This document shows positions 26,815 through 36,292 of a DNA stretch of 37,732 bases, one piece after another. Each line of letters begins with the position of its first letter. The first letter of the stretch is position 1. The translations under genes and the position numbers were made by a program. A model generated the notes under the pieces. The model did not search any database. It saw only the letters and a program-made list of their open reading frames with translations, and was not told where the DNA came from. The stretch is from Alteromonadaceae bacterium (GTDB taxonomy: Bacteria > Pseudomonadota > Gammaproteobacteria > Enterobacterales > Alteromonadaceae): assembly GCA_016765535.1 (NCBI GenBank), contig JAESPQ010000072.1, forward strand, positions 35,519 through 73,250, written 5' to 3'.

Positions 26815-27470
26815 TGGCCATTACCACTAATTTTGTCATCGTTGATACTGGCTGCGCCAATTTATCTTCAGTAAAATTTGCCATTGAACGCTTAGGCTTC
26901 AAGGTCACAATTAGCGATAACATTGAGCAAATTAAAGCAGCAGACAAAGTGATTTTTCCCGGAGTTGGTAGTGCTAAACACGCGATGAAAAATATCATTG
27001 CCAAAAATTTAGTCGCCACACTACAAAACTTAACCCAGCCAGTACTAGGTTTTTGTTTAGGCATGCAATTAATGACACAATCGTCTGCTGAAACCAATGA
27101 AGACGAAACAGTTAGTTGCTTAAACTTAATTCCAACCACCGTTGAGCCGCTACAAGCACAAAAATTACGCTTACCGCACATGGGCTGGAATACCTTAACA
27201 AAAGTAAGCGAGCATCCAATATTTAATGGCATTAATGTTGGTGATTATTTTTATTTTGTGCATAGTTTTGCCGCACCGATAAGCGAATACACCATCGCCA
27301 GCTGTGAATACGGTAGTACTTTTTCAGCAGCAATCGCCAAAGATAATTTTATCGGCTGCCAATTTCATCCTGAACGTTCAGGTAAATTAGGTAGTAAAAT
27401 TATCGAAAACTTTTTAACGCTGTCAGCACAGCAACTTTTAACTTTGGAGAATTCACTTTGGAGAAAGTAG
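26814..27470 (+). CDS. hisH: Imidazole glycerol phosphate synthase, glutaminase subunit
   Basis: Class I glutamine amidotransferase subunit that feeds ammonia to HisF. Triad residues are Cys81 in GFCLGMQ, His185 and Glu187 in QFHPERSGKLG, with the oxyanion PGVG motif at 49-52. At 218 aa it is slightly longer than E. coli HisH (196), mostly in a C-terminal tail. The ATG overlaps the hisB stop (TAATG); hisA starts after a single base. Confidence 0.96.
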   Translation: MAITTNFVIVDTGCANLSSVKFAIERLGFKVTISDNIEQIKAADKVIFPGVGSAKHAMKNIIAKNLVATLQNLTQPVLGFCLGMQLMTQSSAETNEDETVSCLNLIPTTVEPLQAQKLRLPHMGWNTLTKVSEHPIFNGINVGDYFYFVHSFAAPISEYTIASCEYGSTFSAAIAKDNFIGCQFHPERSGKLGSKIIENFLTLSAQQLLTLENSLWRK

Positions 27471-27471
27471 C

Positions 27472-28209
27472 ATGATGATCCCAGCAATTGATCTCATTGA
27501 TGGCGAAGTTGTTCGCTTATTTCAAGGTAATTATCAACAAAAAACCAATTATCAAACCACACCCAAAGCACGCCAGCAAGCTTATGCCGATGCTGGCGCA
27601 AGGGTTATGCATTTTGTTGATTTAGATGGCGCAAAAGACAGTAGCAAACGTCAGCTAGCAACACTAAAAACCTTAATGCCTCATCCAACCATGATCATTC
27701 AAGTAGGCGGCGGTATTCGCTGTGAACAAGATCTACAGCAATTACTTGAGCTTGGTGCAAATCGCGTGGTTATAGGCTCGCTTGCCATTAAACAGCCTGA
27801 ATTAGTCATTGCATGGCTAGCCAAATATGGCACTGAAAAAATAGTGCTAGCACTCGATATTAAAATTGATGAAAACGGCAATAAAACACTACCAACTCAC
27901 GGTTGGATAAAAGACAGTGGTGTTAATTTAGAAGATTTAATGATGCAATATATTAACGCAGGTATTAAACATATTCTGTGTACCGACATCAGTAAAGACG
28001 GTACGTTAACGGGTACTAACGTTGCGCTTTATAGTGAGCTTTGCCAAAAATATCCTAGCGTACAATGGCAAGCCTCAGGTGGTATTGGCTGTCTTAATGA
28101 TATTAAAGCCTTAATTCCGACGGGCGTTAGTGGCGTAATTTTAGGACGTTCATTACTTGAAGAAAAATTCACACTTGAGGAGGCTATATCATGTTGGCCA
28201 AACGCATAA
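27472..28209 (+). CDS. hisA: ProFAR isomerase (phosphoribosylformimino-AICAR-P isomerase)
   Basis: Beta/alpha-barrel isomerase of 245 aa. [19 protein letters not shown] aligns with E. coli HisA from the first Met, so ATG 27472 is preferred over ATG 27475; catalytic Asp7 is in AIDLIDG and the second acid lies in [10 protein letters not shown] (about 170). Phosphate-binding glycine motifs GGGIR and ASGGIG are present. It overlaps hisF by 19 bp. Confidence 0.96.
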   Translation: MMIPAIDLIDGEVVRLFQGNYQQKTNYQTTPKARQQAYADAGARVMHFVDLDGAKDSSKRQLATLKTLMPHPTMIIQVGGGIRCEQDLQQLLELGANRVVIGSLAIKQPELVIAWLAKYGTEKIVLALDIKIDENGNKTLPTHGWIKDSGVNLEDLMMQYINAGIKHILCTDISKDGTLTGTNVALYSELCQKYPSVQWQASGGIGCLNDIKALIPTGVSGVILGRSLLEEKFTLEEAISCWPNA

Positions 28210-28967
28210 TTCCTTGTCTTGATGTACGCGATGGTAAGGTAGTTAAAGGAGTTCAGTTTAGAAATCACGAAATTATTGGTGATATAGTTCCCTTAGCGCA
28301 AAAATATGCGGAAGCAGGTGCTGACGAACTCGTCTTTTACGATATTACCGCCAGCTCAGATGAACGAGTCGTAGATAAAAGCTGGGTTAGTCGTATTGCT
28401 GAGGTTATAGATATTCCATTTTGCGTTGCTGGTGGTATTAAAAGCGCAGCTGATGCTAAAGCAATATTAAGAATGGGTGCTGATAAAATTAGTATTAACT
28501 CCCCTGCGCTGCGCGATCCTGAATTGATCACTCACCTTGGAGATATATTCGGTCAGCAATGTATCGTCGTTGGTATTGACAGTTTTTATGATCAAGAAAG
28601 CAACACCTATCAAGTTTATCAATTTACTGGTGATGAAAACCGTACTCAGCAAACTAAATGGACGACCTTCGACTGGATCAGCGAAGTACAACAACGTGGC
28701 GCAGGTGAAATCGTACTAAACTGCATGAACCAAGATGGTGTTCGCCAAGGTTATGATATTAAACAACTGCAACAAGCAAGAGCGGTATGTAATGTGCCAT
28801 TAATTGCTTCAGGTGGTGCAGGTAAAATTCAGCATTTTAGTGACGTTTTTCAACAAGCCGATGTAGATGGCGCTTTAGCCGCCTCAGTTTTTCACAAGGG
28901 TGTTATTGCCATTAGTGAACTTAAAAATAGCTTAAAACAACAAAATATTGAGATCAGACTATGTTAG
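28191..28967 (+). CDS. hisF: Imidazole glycerol phosphate synthase, cyclase subunit
   Basis: Beta/alpha-barrel cyclase of 258 aa, partner of HisH, producing IGP and [25 protein letters not shown] contains catalytic Asp11; the second catalytic Asp is in LNCMNQDG. Phosphate-binding loops VAGGI and ASGGAGK are visible. It starts inside hisA (19-bp overlap) and overlaps hisIE by 7 bp, so translation is probably coupled. Confidence 0.96.
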   Translation: MLAKRIIPCLDVRDGKVVKGVQFRNHEIIGDIVPLAQKYAEAGADELVFYDITASSDERVVDKSWVSRIAEVIDIPFCVAGGIKSAADAKAILRMGADKISINSPALRDPELITHLGDIFGQQCIVVGIDSFYDQESNTYQVYQFTGDENRTQQTKWTTFDWISEVQQRGAGEIVLNCMNQDGVRQGYDIKQLQQARAVCNVPLIASGGAGKIQHFSDVFQQADVDGALAASVFHKGVIAISELKNSLKQQNIEIRLC

Positions 28968-29581
28968 TAAATCAAAACAATATCGAAAAATTAGCATGGG
29001 ATAAAATGAATAATTTAATTCCCGCTATTATTCAACATCACAAAACAGGGGCGGTGTTAATGCAAGGCTATATGAGCCAAGAGTCATTAACACAAACATT
29101 AAACAGCAGTAAAGCAACCTTTTTTAGTCGTTCAAAACAAGCATTGTGGGTAAAGGGTGAAACCTCAGGAAACTTTCTCAATGTAAAACAAATAGTCACC
29201 GATTGCGATCAAGACAGTTTACTCATTGCTTGTGAACCAGTAGGCCCAAGTTGTCACTTAGGTACAGAGTCATGCTTTGTTGAACAAACCTTAACTCAGC
29301 AGAATTTTTTAAGTGAGCTTGAAGAAGTTATCATCTCTCGTAAAGATGAATCGCCCGAAAATAGCTATACTGCGCATTTATTTTCACGCGGCACCACCAA
29401 AATGGCACAAAAAGTCGGCGAAGAAGGCGTAGAAGTCGCATTGGCTGCGGTAGCCGAAACCAAGCAAGATTTACTTGGAGAATGCGCTGATTTATTTTAT
29501 CACACCTTAGTATTACTGCGCGATCAAAATATTGATTTAAAAGAAGTTATGGCAGTATTACAACACCGTCATAATAAATAG
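28961..29581 (+). CDS. hisI: Bifunctional phosphoribosyl-AMP cyclohydrolase / phosphoribosyl-ATP pyrophosphatase
   Basis: Steps 2 and 3 of the pathway (often named hisIE). The N-terminal HisI domain (1-110) has [16 protein letters not shown] and the zinc-binding segment starting [13 protein letters not shown] with the following CHLG motif. The C-terminal HisE domain (from about 115) has [13 protein letters not shown] with its metal-binding Glu residues. 206 aa is the normal length (E. coli 203). It ends the operon. Confidence 0.96.
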   Translation: MLVNQNNIEKLAWDKMNNLIPAIIQHHKTGAVLMQGYMSQESLTQTLNSSKATFFSRSKQALWVKGETSGNFLNVKQIVTDCDQDSLLIACEPVGPSCHLGTESCFVEQTLTQQNFLSELEEVIISRKDESPENSYTAHLFSRGTTKMAQKVGEEGVEVALAAVAETKQDLLGECADLFYHTLVLLRDQNIDLKEVMAVLQHRHNK

Positions 29582-29612
29582 CAAATTCCAAAAACAAACC
29601 ACTCCTCGATAA

Positions 29613-29640
29613 ACTAGCATTGTTATACAGCAGTGCTAGT
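29613..29640 (+). other. Stem-loop after the his operon
   Basis: ACTAGCATTG and CAGTGCTAGT pair over 10 bp with one G-U, 8-nt loop, 31 bp past the hisIE stop. There is no T-run directly after it, so it may stabilise the 3' end rather than terminate. Confidence 0.5.
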
Positions 29641-29739
29641 AACTTGAGTTCTGCTTAATTACAGATTTTTTTTCTTACATCTGCTATAACTTATTTATAT
29701 TTCCTACTTAATCATGATTTCTATTTATGAAAAAATGTT

Positions 29740-30645
29740 ATGAATAAAAATGTATTAATACAATTATTCTTATTATTTTGCCTTGCTCTCTTTAATTTAG
29801 GCTTTAATTTAAGTTTCGCGACCGAAGTTAAAGTAATGCTTGAAGCAGACAAAAATGAAATACTTATTTATATCCGTGATGATGTTTATGAAGATTATCA
29901 GCAATTTGTTGCGGGTCGTGATGTTTTAACAATTGATGATTTTTACGGCACAAGGATCCGCCGTGATGTTGTTGATATGATCATTGCCCAACAAGCACTT
30001 AAACTAGGCGGTTTTAATTATCACTTTAGTTACGCTGCGGGTAAAGTTAATTTTAGAAATACACGTTTATTACAAACTGGAAAACTATTAATGAGCTTTG
30101 ATAGTTATTGGCAAAAAGACGCACAAGCATTAAAAGACAGCGTTTATATTTCAAATGCAGTGATCCGAAAAGGTGAATATGTTGCGGGTATTTATACCTC
30201 GCCAAAAAACTTAAAAGTATTAGAAATTAAGCAGCTTAGTGATTTAGCAAAATTTACCGCAGTATCTACACCTAAATGGCGTACAGACTGGTTAACGTTA
30301 AAAAATTTACCATTAAAAAAACTTATTAGAGTGGATGAATGGCTATCTATGGCACACATGGTTGACATTGGCTGGATTGATTTTATGTTAATGCCGTTTA
30401 ATCCAACGGTAGATCAAAGCTTTAGTCTAGAAAAAATAACATTAATACCCGTAAACAATGTTGCTATTGTACTTAATGATAGTCGTCATTTTGTGATCAG
30501 TAAAAAGCACCCTCAAGGTAAAGAAGCTATTAAAGCTATAAATATTGGTTTAGCTAAATTACGGCAGCAAGGTGCTATTGTTAAGGCTTATCGCCAAGCT
30601 GGATTTTTTATTGATAAAAATAAAGTTAAGATATTAAATAACTAA
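29740..30645 (+). CDS. Periplasmic solute-binding-protein-like (type 2, SBP_bac_3-like) protein
   Basis: A 301-aa exported protein. The signal peptide runs to about residue 27 (NLSFA then TEVKV). The mature part has the mixed alpha/beta pattern of type 2 periplasmic binding proteins, including YYISNAVIRKGEY-like and SDLAKFTAVSTPKWRTDW segments where the hinge and second lobe usually begin. No ABC transporter genes adjoin, which is common for stand-alone members in Alteromonadales. It is not part of the his operon: a 158-bp gap and a hairpin intervene. The ligand is unknown and the family assignment is by overall pattern. Confidence 0.6.
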   Translation: MNKNVLIQLFLLFCLALFNLGFNLSFATEVKVMLEADKNEILIYIRDDVYEDYQQFVAGRDVLTIDDFYGTRIRRDVVDMIIAQQALKLGGFNYHFSYAAGKVNFRNTRLLQTGKLLMSFDSYWQKDAQALKDSVYISNAVIRKGEYVAGIYTSPKNLKVLEIKQLSDLAKFTAVSTPKWRTDWLTLKNLPLKKLIRVDEWLSMAHMVDIGWIDFMLMPFNPTVDQSFSLEKITLIPVNNVAIVLNDSRHFVISKKHPQGKEAIKAINIGLAKLRQQGAIVKAYRQAGFFIDKNKVKILNN

Positions 30646-30652
30646 AATAAAC

Positions 30653-30670
30653 CTAGGGTCTAGGGTCTAG
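30653..30670 (+). repeat. Heptamer tandem repeat CTAGGGT
   Basis: CTAGGGT twice in tandem plus CTAG. The array runs directly into the elaA ribosome site (AGAGGA). Sister of 13677-13693. Confidence 0.6.
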
Positions 30671-30679
30671 AGGAATACT

Positions 30680-31156
30680 ATGACTAAAAACATCTTATGG
30701 CAAAATAAAACCTTTGCACAATTAACCACTAACGAACTTTATGACATTTTAAAGCTCAGAGTCGATATTTTCGTCGTTGAACAAACCTGTTATTACCCAG
30801 AGTTAGATGATCATGATCGTCACCACGATACTTTGCATATTTTTTACTATCAAAATGATAAAATTCAAGCTTATTTACGACTACTGCCTAAAGGGTTAAC
30901 TTATGCTGATCACATTAGTATTGGTCGCGTAGCTGTGGCTGAACCTGCTCGTGGTAGTGGTTTAGGACATGAACTAATGCAACAAGCACTAACGGTATGC
31001 CAAAATAGTTATCCACAACAAGCAATAAAAATATCAGCACAACAACATTTAGAAAGCTTTTACCAACAACACGGTTTTCATACGGTGTCTAAAATGTATT
31101 TGGAAGATAATATTCCGCATATTTCCATGTTACGATCTGCACAACAAAGTGAATAA
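30680..31156 (+). CDS. elaA: ElaA-family GNAT N-acetyltransferase
   Basis: A 158-aa acetyl-CoA-dependent acetyltransferase. LYDILKLRVDIFVVEQTCYYPELDDHD is the ElaA hallmark region (about 19-45). The acetyl-CoA pyrophosphate loop is VAEPARGSGLGHELM (about 87-101) and the C-terminal YQQHGF motif is the usual GNAT end. AGAGGA lies 6 nt before the ATG. The substrate is unknown. It is convergent with the MAPEG gene, only 15 bp apart. Confidence 0.9.
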   Translation: MTKNILWQNKTFAQLTTNELYDILKLRVDIFVVEQTCYYPELDDHDRHHDTLHIFYYQNDKIQAYLRLLPKGLTYADHISIGRVAVAEPARGSGLGHELMQQALTVCQNSYPQQAIKISAQQHLESFYQQHGFHTVSKMYLEDNIPHISMLRSAQQSE

Positions 31157-31171
31157 AACAGGAATAAAAAT

Positions 31172-31567
31172 CTAGCCCATAAATTTTAAAATATTTAATA
31201 CCGCTAATACAAATAACACGATAAAGGTAGACAACATACCAATTTGTCTAGGCAAAGATGCGCCAACGGTCTTACTTAATCCCATTGCATGTAAAACACG
31301 ACCTGTAACCAAAACGATACCTATAATATGTAAATAAAGTTCGTTACCACCATTAAGTTCATAACTTGCTAATAAAATTAAAGCTAATGGCATATATTCA
31401 ATAAAATTACCATGAATACGAATTGCTTTAATTAAAGGCTGTTCACCACCATCACCTAAACCCACTTGAAACTTAAAGCGTAACTTAATAATGTTAAAGG
31501 CTAAAGCAATTAAAAACAGCGCAAGAATACTGGTATATAAACCAGTAATAGTTAAATGGGTCAGCAT
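31172..31567 (-). CDS. MAPEG family membrane protein
   Basis: A 131-aa protein with four hydrophobic segments. It has the MAPEG pattern: LRFKFQVGLGDGGEQPL, then the conserved AIRIHGNFIEYMPLALILL stretch (about 49-67) and GRVLHAMGLS (about 99). Family members are membrane enzymes or relatives of glutathione transferases; bacterial YecN-like forms have no settled role. No strong ribosome site is visible. Confidence 0.88.
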   Translation of the reverse strand: MLTHLTITGLYTSILALFLIALAFNIIKLRFKFQVGLGDGGEQPLIKAIRIHGNFIEYMPLALILLASYELNGGNELYLHIIGIVLVTGRVLHAMGLSKTVGASLPRQIGMLSTFIVLFVLAVLNILKFMG

Positions 31568-31633
31568 AAAATTATTCTTAATATAAATTTCAGAATGCTC
31601 ACTGTAACCTTAATACTTAAACTCAGGCAAGTA

Positions 31634-31779
31634 TAAAATTTTGGGACTTATCAAACCAAGGTAACAGATAGAGTATTTGTAGGTCGGGCTTCAGCCCGTC
31701 AAATATAGATTGATGGCCTAAAGGCCAACCTACAAGTGTTACCCTAAAATATAGCTATTTGACCAGTCCCAAAATTTTA
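31634..31779. mobile_element. 146-bp nested-palindrome element (MITE-like)
   Basis: Outer inverted ends 31634-31655 and 31758-31779 match at 20 of 22 positions (15-bp perfect tips TAAAATTTTGGGACT). Inside, GGTAAC/GTTACC (31660, 31738) and TTGTAGGT/ACCTACAA (31677, 31728) continue the symmetry. Two small hairpins fill the centre: CGGGCT..AGCCCG (31685-31698) and TGGCCT..AGGCCA (31714-31727). It codes for nothing. A clear target-site duplication is not visible. Confidence 0.6.
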
Positions 31780-31830
31780 AATGTGCGGGTTATCATTCTC
31801 AGTTAAAATGTCGTGGTTAAACTCGTTAAC

Positions 31831-31857
31831 AAAAAAAAACCTGCAAATGCAGGCTTT
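31831..31857 (-). terminator. adk terminator
   Basis: CCTGCA/TGCAGG stem, followed on the minus strand by a run of nine T; about 40 bp after the adk stop. Confidence 0.88.
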
Positions 31858-31896
31858 AAATTATAATGCTATTAAGCATTTAAAATAAAATATTTT

Positions 31897-32580
<684 letters not shown>

Positions 32581-32711
32581 TTACCTTAAATAAACCTTTT
32601 TAGCTAAGGTAAAAACTCTCAAGTAAAAACGGATAAACCCGTCTTGAAAGTGCGATTGAGTATACAAGTTCAACTGAAAGCAAACAAGTATCAATACAGG
32701 GGAACGATCAA

Positions 32712-32747
32712 AAAAAAGAGCATTTTTAACAAAAAATGCTCTTTTTT
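32712..32747. terminator. Terminator after htpG
   Basis: A long stem, AAAAAAGAGCATTTTT and its complement (32712-32727, 32732-32747), with a 4-nt loop. The A/T tails make it usable from both strands. It lies 95 bp past the htpG stop and separates htpG from adk. Confidence 0.9.
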
Positions 32748-32841
32748 AGACTAATGTCTAAGCGTTTAACGAGTACAATAACCAACTGCCTATAACTACG
32801 AAAAGCTTAGTTATTAATCGCTTTACTATAGAAAAGTAAAG

Positions 32842-34803
32842 TTACTTAGTTAAACTCAACATTAGTTTATTTAAGCGAGTTACAAAACTAGCGGGATCTT
32901 TTAAACTGCCACGTTCTGCCAACATTGCTTGATCAAACAATACGTCTGTCCACTGTTTAAATTGATCGTCATCTTGCTCATCGCTGATATGTTTAATTAA
33001 CGAATGTTCCGCATTAATTTCAAATATAGGCTTCGACTCTGGCACTTCTTGACCAACCGATTGCATCAGTTTGATCATTTGGCTACTCATATCTTGTTCA
33101 TCTGTCACAATACACGCAGGTGACTCAGTTAAACGTTGTGACAATTTAACGTCTTTTACTTTATCGCCTAATGCGTCTTTAATACGCGTAACAACGCTGC
33201 TGAATTCTTGCTCAAGTTTTTCTTGCTCCGCTTTGGTTTCTTCATCATCCATGTTGCCTAAATCTAAACCACCACGAGTCACTGATTGTAATTGTTTGCC
33301 ATCAAACTCAGTTAAATGACTCACTAACCATTCATCAATGCGGTCTGATAATAATAAAACCTCAATACCTTTTTTACGGAACACTTCTAAATGAGGGCTA
33401 TTTTTAGCGGCTTCAAAGCTGTCTGCAACCACATAATAAATTTTATCTTGACCTTCTTTCATACGTTCAACATATTCTGCTAACGCAACATTTTGTGCTG
33501 CCGTATCTTCATTAGTTGAAGCAAAGCGTAATAATTTAGCCACTTGCTCTTTATTGCCCATATCTTCAGCAGGGCCTTCTTTTAATACTTGACCAAATTC
33601 ATTCCAAAAGCTCTGGTATTTTTCTTTATCTTTACTACCGAGCTTTTCAAGCATTTTTAATACGCGTTTAGTACAACCTTTGCGAATAGCTTGAGTGACT
33701 TTGTTATCTTGTAAAATTTCACGCGACACATTAAGCGGTAAATCATTAGAATCTAATAAACCTTTAACAAAGCGTAAATAAGATGGCATAAATTGCTCAG
33801 CATCATCCATTATAAATACACGTTGTACATATAATTTTAAACCCTGTTGTTTTTCACGGTTATACATATCAAATGGTGCTTTCGTAGGAATGTATAAAAG
33901 TGAAGTATATTCGGTTTTACCTTCTACTTTATTATGTTCCCATAATAAGGGGTCGCCAAAGTCATGCGAAACGTGTTTATAAAATTCTTTATATTCATCT
34001 GCTGAAATATCCGCTTTTTCACGTGTCCACAATGCTGTAGCTTTATTTACCGCATTCCACTGCGCTGGAATGGCCTCACGTGCTTCAACAGCAGGAAATT
34101 TAACGTTACCTTCGTCATCTTTTTCTTCAGCAACCGCCTCAACTGCAGGTACTTCTGGCGTTAGCATTTCAACAGCAACAGAAATATGATCTGAATATTT
34201 AGTAACAATAGATTTTAAACGCCACTCATCGGCAAATTCTGACTCATCTTCTTTTAGATGTAAGATAATATCAGTACCACGATTAGTTTTTTCAATCGTT
34301 TCAACCGTAAAGTCACCTTCACCTGCTGACGTCCATTCAGTTGCTGTATTCACGGCTTCACCCGCAGCACGAGAACGTACAGTAACTTTATCTGCAACGA
34401 TAAAGGCAGAATAGAAACCAACACCAAATTGACCGATTAATTGTGAGTCTGCACTTTGATCGCCCGATAGTTTTGAGAAAAAATCAGCCGTACCTGATTT
34501 TGCAATAGTACCAAGATGTTCAATAATGTCTTCTTTAGTCATACCAATACCGTTATCAGAAATGGTAATAGTATTGTTTTCTTTATCTGCACTAATACGT
34601 ACGCGTAATTCACCATCACCTTCATATAAATCAGCATTAGACAATACTTTAAAGCGTAATTTATCCGCAGCATCTGCGGCATTTGATACTAATTCACGAA
34701 GAAAAATTTCTTTATTAGAATAAAGTGAGTGGATCATAAGTTGCAGTATTTTACTAGCATCAGTACTAAAGCTATGGTTTTCTTTTTGGCCAGTCTCAGA
34801 CAT
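32842..34803 (-). CDS. htpG: Molecular chaperone HtpG (bacterial Hsp90)
   Basis: ATP-dependent cytosolic chaperone of 653 aa, slightly longer than E. coli HtpG (624). GHKL ATPase motifs are in place: [15 protein letters not shown] (about 39-53), DNGIGMT (about 82-88) and [13 protein letters not shown] (about 123-135). The middle domain carries an Ala/Glu/Val-rich insertion around 215-245 ([20 protein letters not shown]), which explains the extra length. A strong GGAG ribosome site and a sigma-32-like promoter lie upstream. Confidence 0.97.
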   Translation of the reverse strand: MSETGQKENHSFSTDASKILQLMIHSLYSNKEIFLRELVSNAADAADKLRFKVLSNADLYEGDGELRVRISADKENNTITISDNGIGMTKEDIIEHLGTIAKSGTADFFSKLSGDQSADSQLIGQFGVGFYSAFIVADKVTVRSRAAGEAVNTATEWTSAGEGDFTVETIEKTNRGTDIILHLKEDESEFADEWRLKSIVTKYSDHISVAVEMLTPEVPAVEAVAEEKDDEGNVKFPAVEAREAIPAQWNAVNKATALWTREKADISADEYKEFYKHVSHDFGDPLLWEHNKVEGKTEYTSLLYIPTKAPFDMYNREKQQGLKLYVQRVFIMDDAEQFMPSYLRFVKGLLDSNDLPLNVSREILQDNKVTQAIRKGCTKRVLKMLEKLGSKDKEKYQSFWNEFGQVLKEGPAEDMGNKEQVAKLLRFASTNEDTAAQNVALAEYVERMKEGQDKIYYVVADSFEAAKNSPHLEVFRKKGIEVLLLSDRIDEWLVSHLTEFDGKQLQSVTRGGLDLGNMDDEETKAEQEKLEQEFSSVVTRIKDALGDKVKDVKLSQRLTESPACIVTDEQDMSSQMIKLMQSVGQEVPESKPIFEINAEHSLIKHISDEQDDDQFKQWTDVLFDQAMLAERGSLKDPASFVTRLNKLMLSLTK

Positions 34804-34884
34804 CTGAAACGTCTCCTATCGATTGATGAATAACTAAAGGGATCAGCTTAATTTAATTACTAAGCTATTTTTATAATGATATTA

Positions 34885-34912
34885 ATGTGGGGTTTGTGAA
34901 TGATTTTTCAAG
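34885..34912 (-). promoter_or_regulatory. Heat-shock (sigma-32) promoter of htpG
   Basis: On the minus strand CTTGAAA (34912-34906), 13 bp, then CCCCACAT (34892-34885), close to the RpoH consensus CTTGAAA-N13-CCCCATNT. It is 82 bp upstream of the htpG ATG, and htpG is a known heat-shock gene. Confidence 0.8.
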
Positions 34913-34951
34913 CAAGATTTTTAAAATTTTCTGATTATTGTCAAGAAAGAT

Positions 34952-34978
34952 AAGATCCTGACCTGCGTCATGATGACG
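34952..34978 (-). repeat. Dispersed hairpin repeat, copy B
   Basis: Inverted copy of the unit at 23236-23262, 25 of 27 bases identical. It forms a head-to-head pair with copy C, 30 bp away. Confidence 0.8.
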
Positions 34979-35008
34979 ATAGTGCCATCTCGCCATGCTA
35001 TTTATTTA

Positions 35009-35035
35009 CGTCATACTGAACTTGTTTCAGTATCT
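35009..35035 (+). repeat. Dispersed hairpin repeat, copy C
   Basis: CGTCAT...ATCT ends as in copy A, but the stem is ATACTGAA/TTCAGTAT. The changes are paired, so the hairpin is kept. Confidence 0.75.
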
Positions 35036-35136
35036 ACTTACTTCATTTAGAATTTTATTATAGCGTCTGATATTTATCATGATGTAATACAGAGTAAAAT
35101 AACATGTATATCCAAGCTATTTGAAGATAAGACATT

Positions 35137-35742
35137 CTAAAGACGGTAATTTTTACGTCCTAATAAAGCATGCGACAAGGTATTACCATCAACAAATTCT
35201 AATTCTCCACCAACAGGTACGCCATGGGCAATACGTGAAATATCAACTTGATACTGTGTCGCTAAATCAGCAATATAATGCGCCGTTGCTTCACCTTCAA
35301 CAGTAGGGTTAGTCGCTAAAATAAGTTCTTTAAACTGTCCACTGGCAAGTTGTTTAGCAAGCACATCTAAACCCAAATCATCAGGACCAATACCATCAAT
35401 AGGAGATAAATGCCCCATTAAAACAAAGTACTTACCTTGAAAATCACCCGTTTGTTCAATGGCAATAACATCAGCAGGTGTTTCAACCACACAAAGTTGC
35501 GCGGCTAACTCTCGACGCGGATTTTCACATATTGCACAAAGCGTTTGCTCCGTAAAGGTGCGACATTGTTGGCAATGACCAATATCTGTCATCGCTTTTT
35601 CAAGAGTTCTCGCTAACTTGCTACCGCCAACACGATTACGCTCAAGTAAATAAAATGCCATGCGTTGTGCAGACTTACCACCAACACCAGGTAAACATCG
35701 TAATGACTCAATTAACTCTTGTACTAATGGACTAAATTTCAT
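35137..35742 (-). CDS. recR: Recombination mediator protein RecR
   Basis: With RecF and RecO loads RecA at gaps. A 201-aa protein with helix-hairpin-helix [14 protein letters not shown] (16-29), four-cysteine zinc motif CQQC...CAIC (57-72) and Toprim domain (about 84-178) starting [19 protein letters not shown], then the C-terminal [13 protein letters not shown] segment. Full length. In most gammaproteobacteria dnaX and ybaB precede recR; here the upstream DNA is a terminator and restriction-modification remnants. Confidence 0.97.
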   Translation of the reverse strand: MKFSPLVQELIESLRCLPGVGGKSAQRMAFYLLERNRVGGSKLARTLEKAMTDIGHCQQCRTFTEQTLCAICENPRRELAAQLCVVETPADVIAIEQTGDFQGKYFVLMGHLSPIDGIGPDDLGLDVLAKQLASGQFKELILATNPTVEGEATAHYIADLATQYQVDISRIAHGVPVGGELEFVDGNTLSHALLGRKNYRL

Positions 35743-35789
35743 CTGTGGCTTCTTTTCTCTATAAAAAACAATGTGTATATTATAAAATT

Positions 35790-35815
35790 AAAGGCGCTAA
35801 ACAAGCGCCTTTTTA
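35790..35815. terminator. Terminator upstream of recR
   Basis: AAAGGCGC/GCGCCTTT stem with 7-nt loop and a T-run on the plus strand. On the minus strand it would end transcription arriving from the right, insulating recR from the accessory DNA. Confidence 0.75.
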
Positions 35816-35986
35816 AGTAAATACTTCATAAACTTGTATGCTAAAACGGCATTTTTATGCCTAAAAAACGGGCATTAATCATATTAAATAAAGTCTTTAT
35901 TATTATATGGTTATATTTTTTCATGTATTCATCATTACTTAAAATTTATTCCCTCTGTATTCCAAGATAACTTCAAACTATTGATA
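35816..35986. other. AT-rich spacer without gene
   Basis: No ORF, RNA gene or clear repeat is seen between the recR-side terminator and the first remnant. Confidence 0.4.
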
Positions 35987-36292
35987 TTAATTGAAACCAA
36001 AGGGTAATTCAATTACTGTCAACTCTGATAGTAATTGAAAATAAGCAGCCTTTTCATCAGAAGAATCAAGATTAAACATCTTATCACAATTATCTTCAGC
36101 TAAATTCAAATGGGTGTAGTTCCTTTAAATCGACGGATTTAGTTGGTTAACTATCATCAATTTAAAATCACTATAGAATCGTTGTTGTGACTGTTTTTTA
36201 TGAAAATACCAATAATCATCAAAATCGCCACTCGATTTAAGGTAAGCGCTCAATGAACTAGCGTAGTAATATAAAAAAGAAAGGTAAAACAG
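35987..36292 (-). pseudogene. Unidentified coding remnant fused to hsdS
   Basis: Directly after the hsdS homology ends, the same frame continues into sequence that is not like a recognition domain (GDFDDYWYFHKKQSQQRFYSD), meets a stop at 36125-36127, and then stays open to a second stop at 35987. The residues after the first stop (LNLAEDNCDKMFNLDSSDEK, ending IELPFGFN) look protein-like. I do not recognise the family. It may be the 3' end of a gene joined by deletion or insertion. Confidence 0.3.

Noticed and set aside
29613-29640. Hairpin after hisIE as an intrinsic terminator.
   Set aside because: Stem is good but no T-run follows; the nearest T-run is about 25 bp away.
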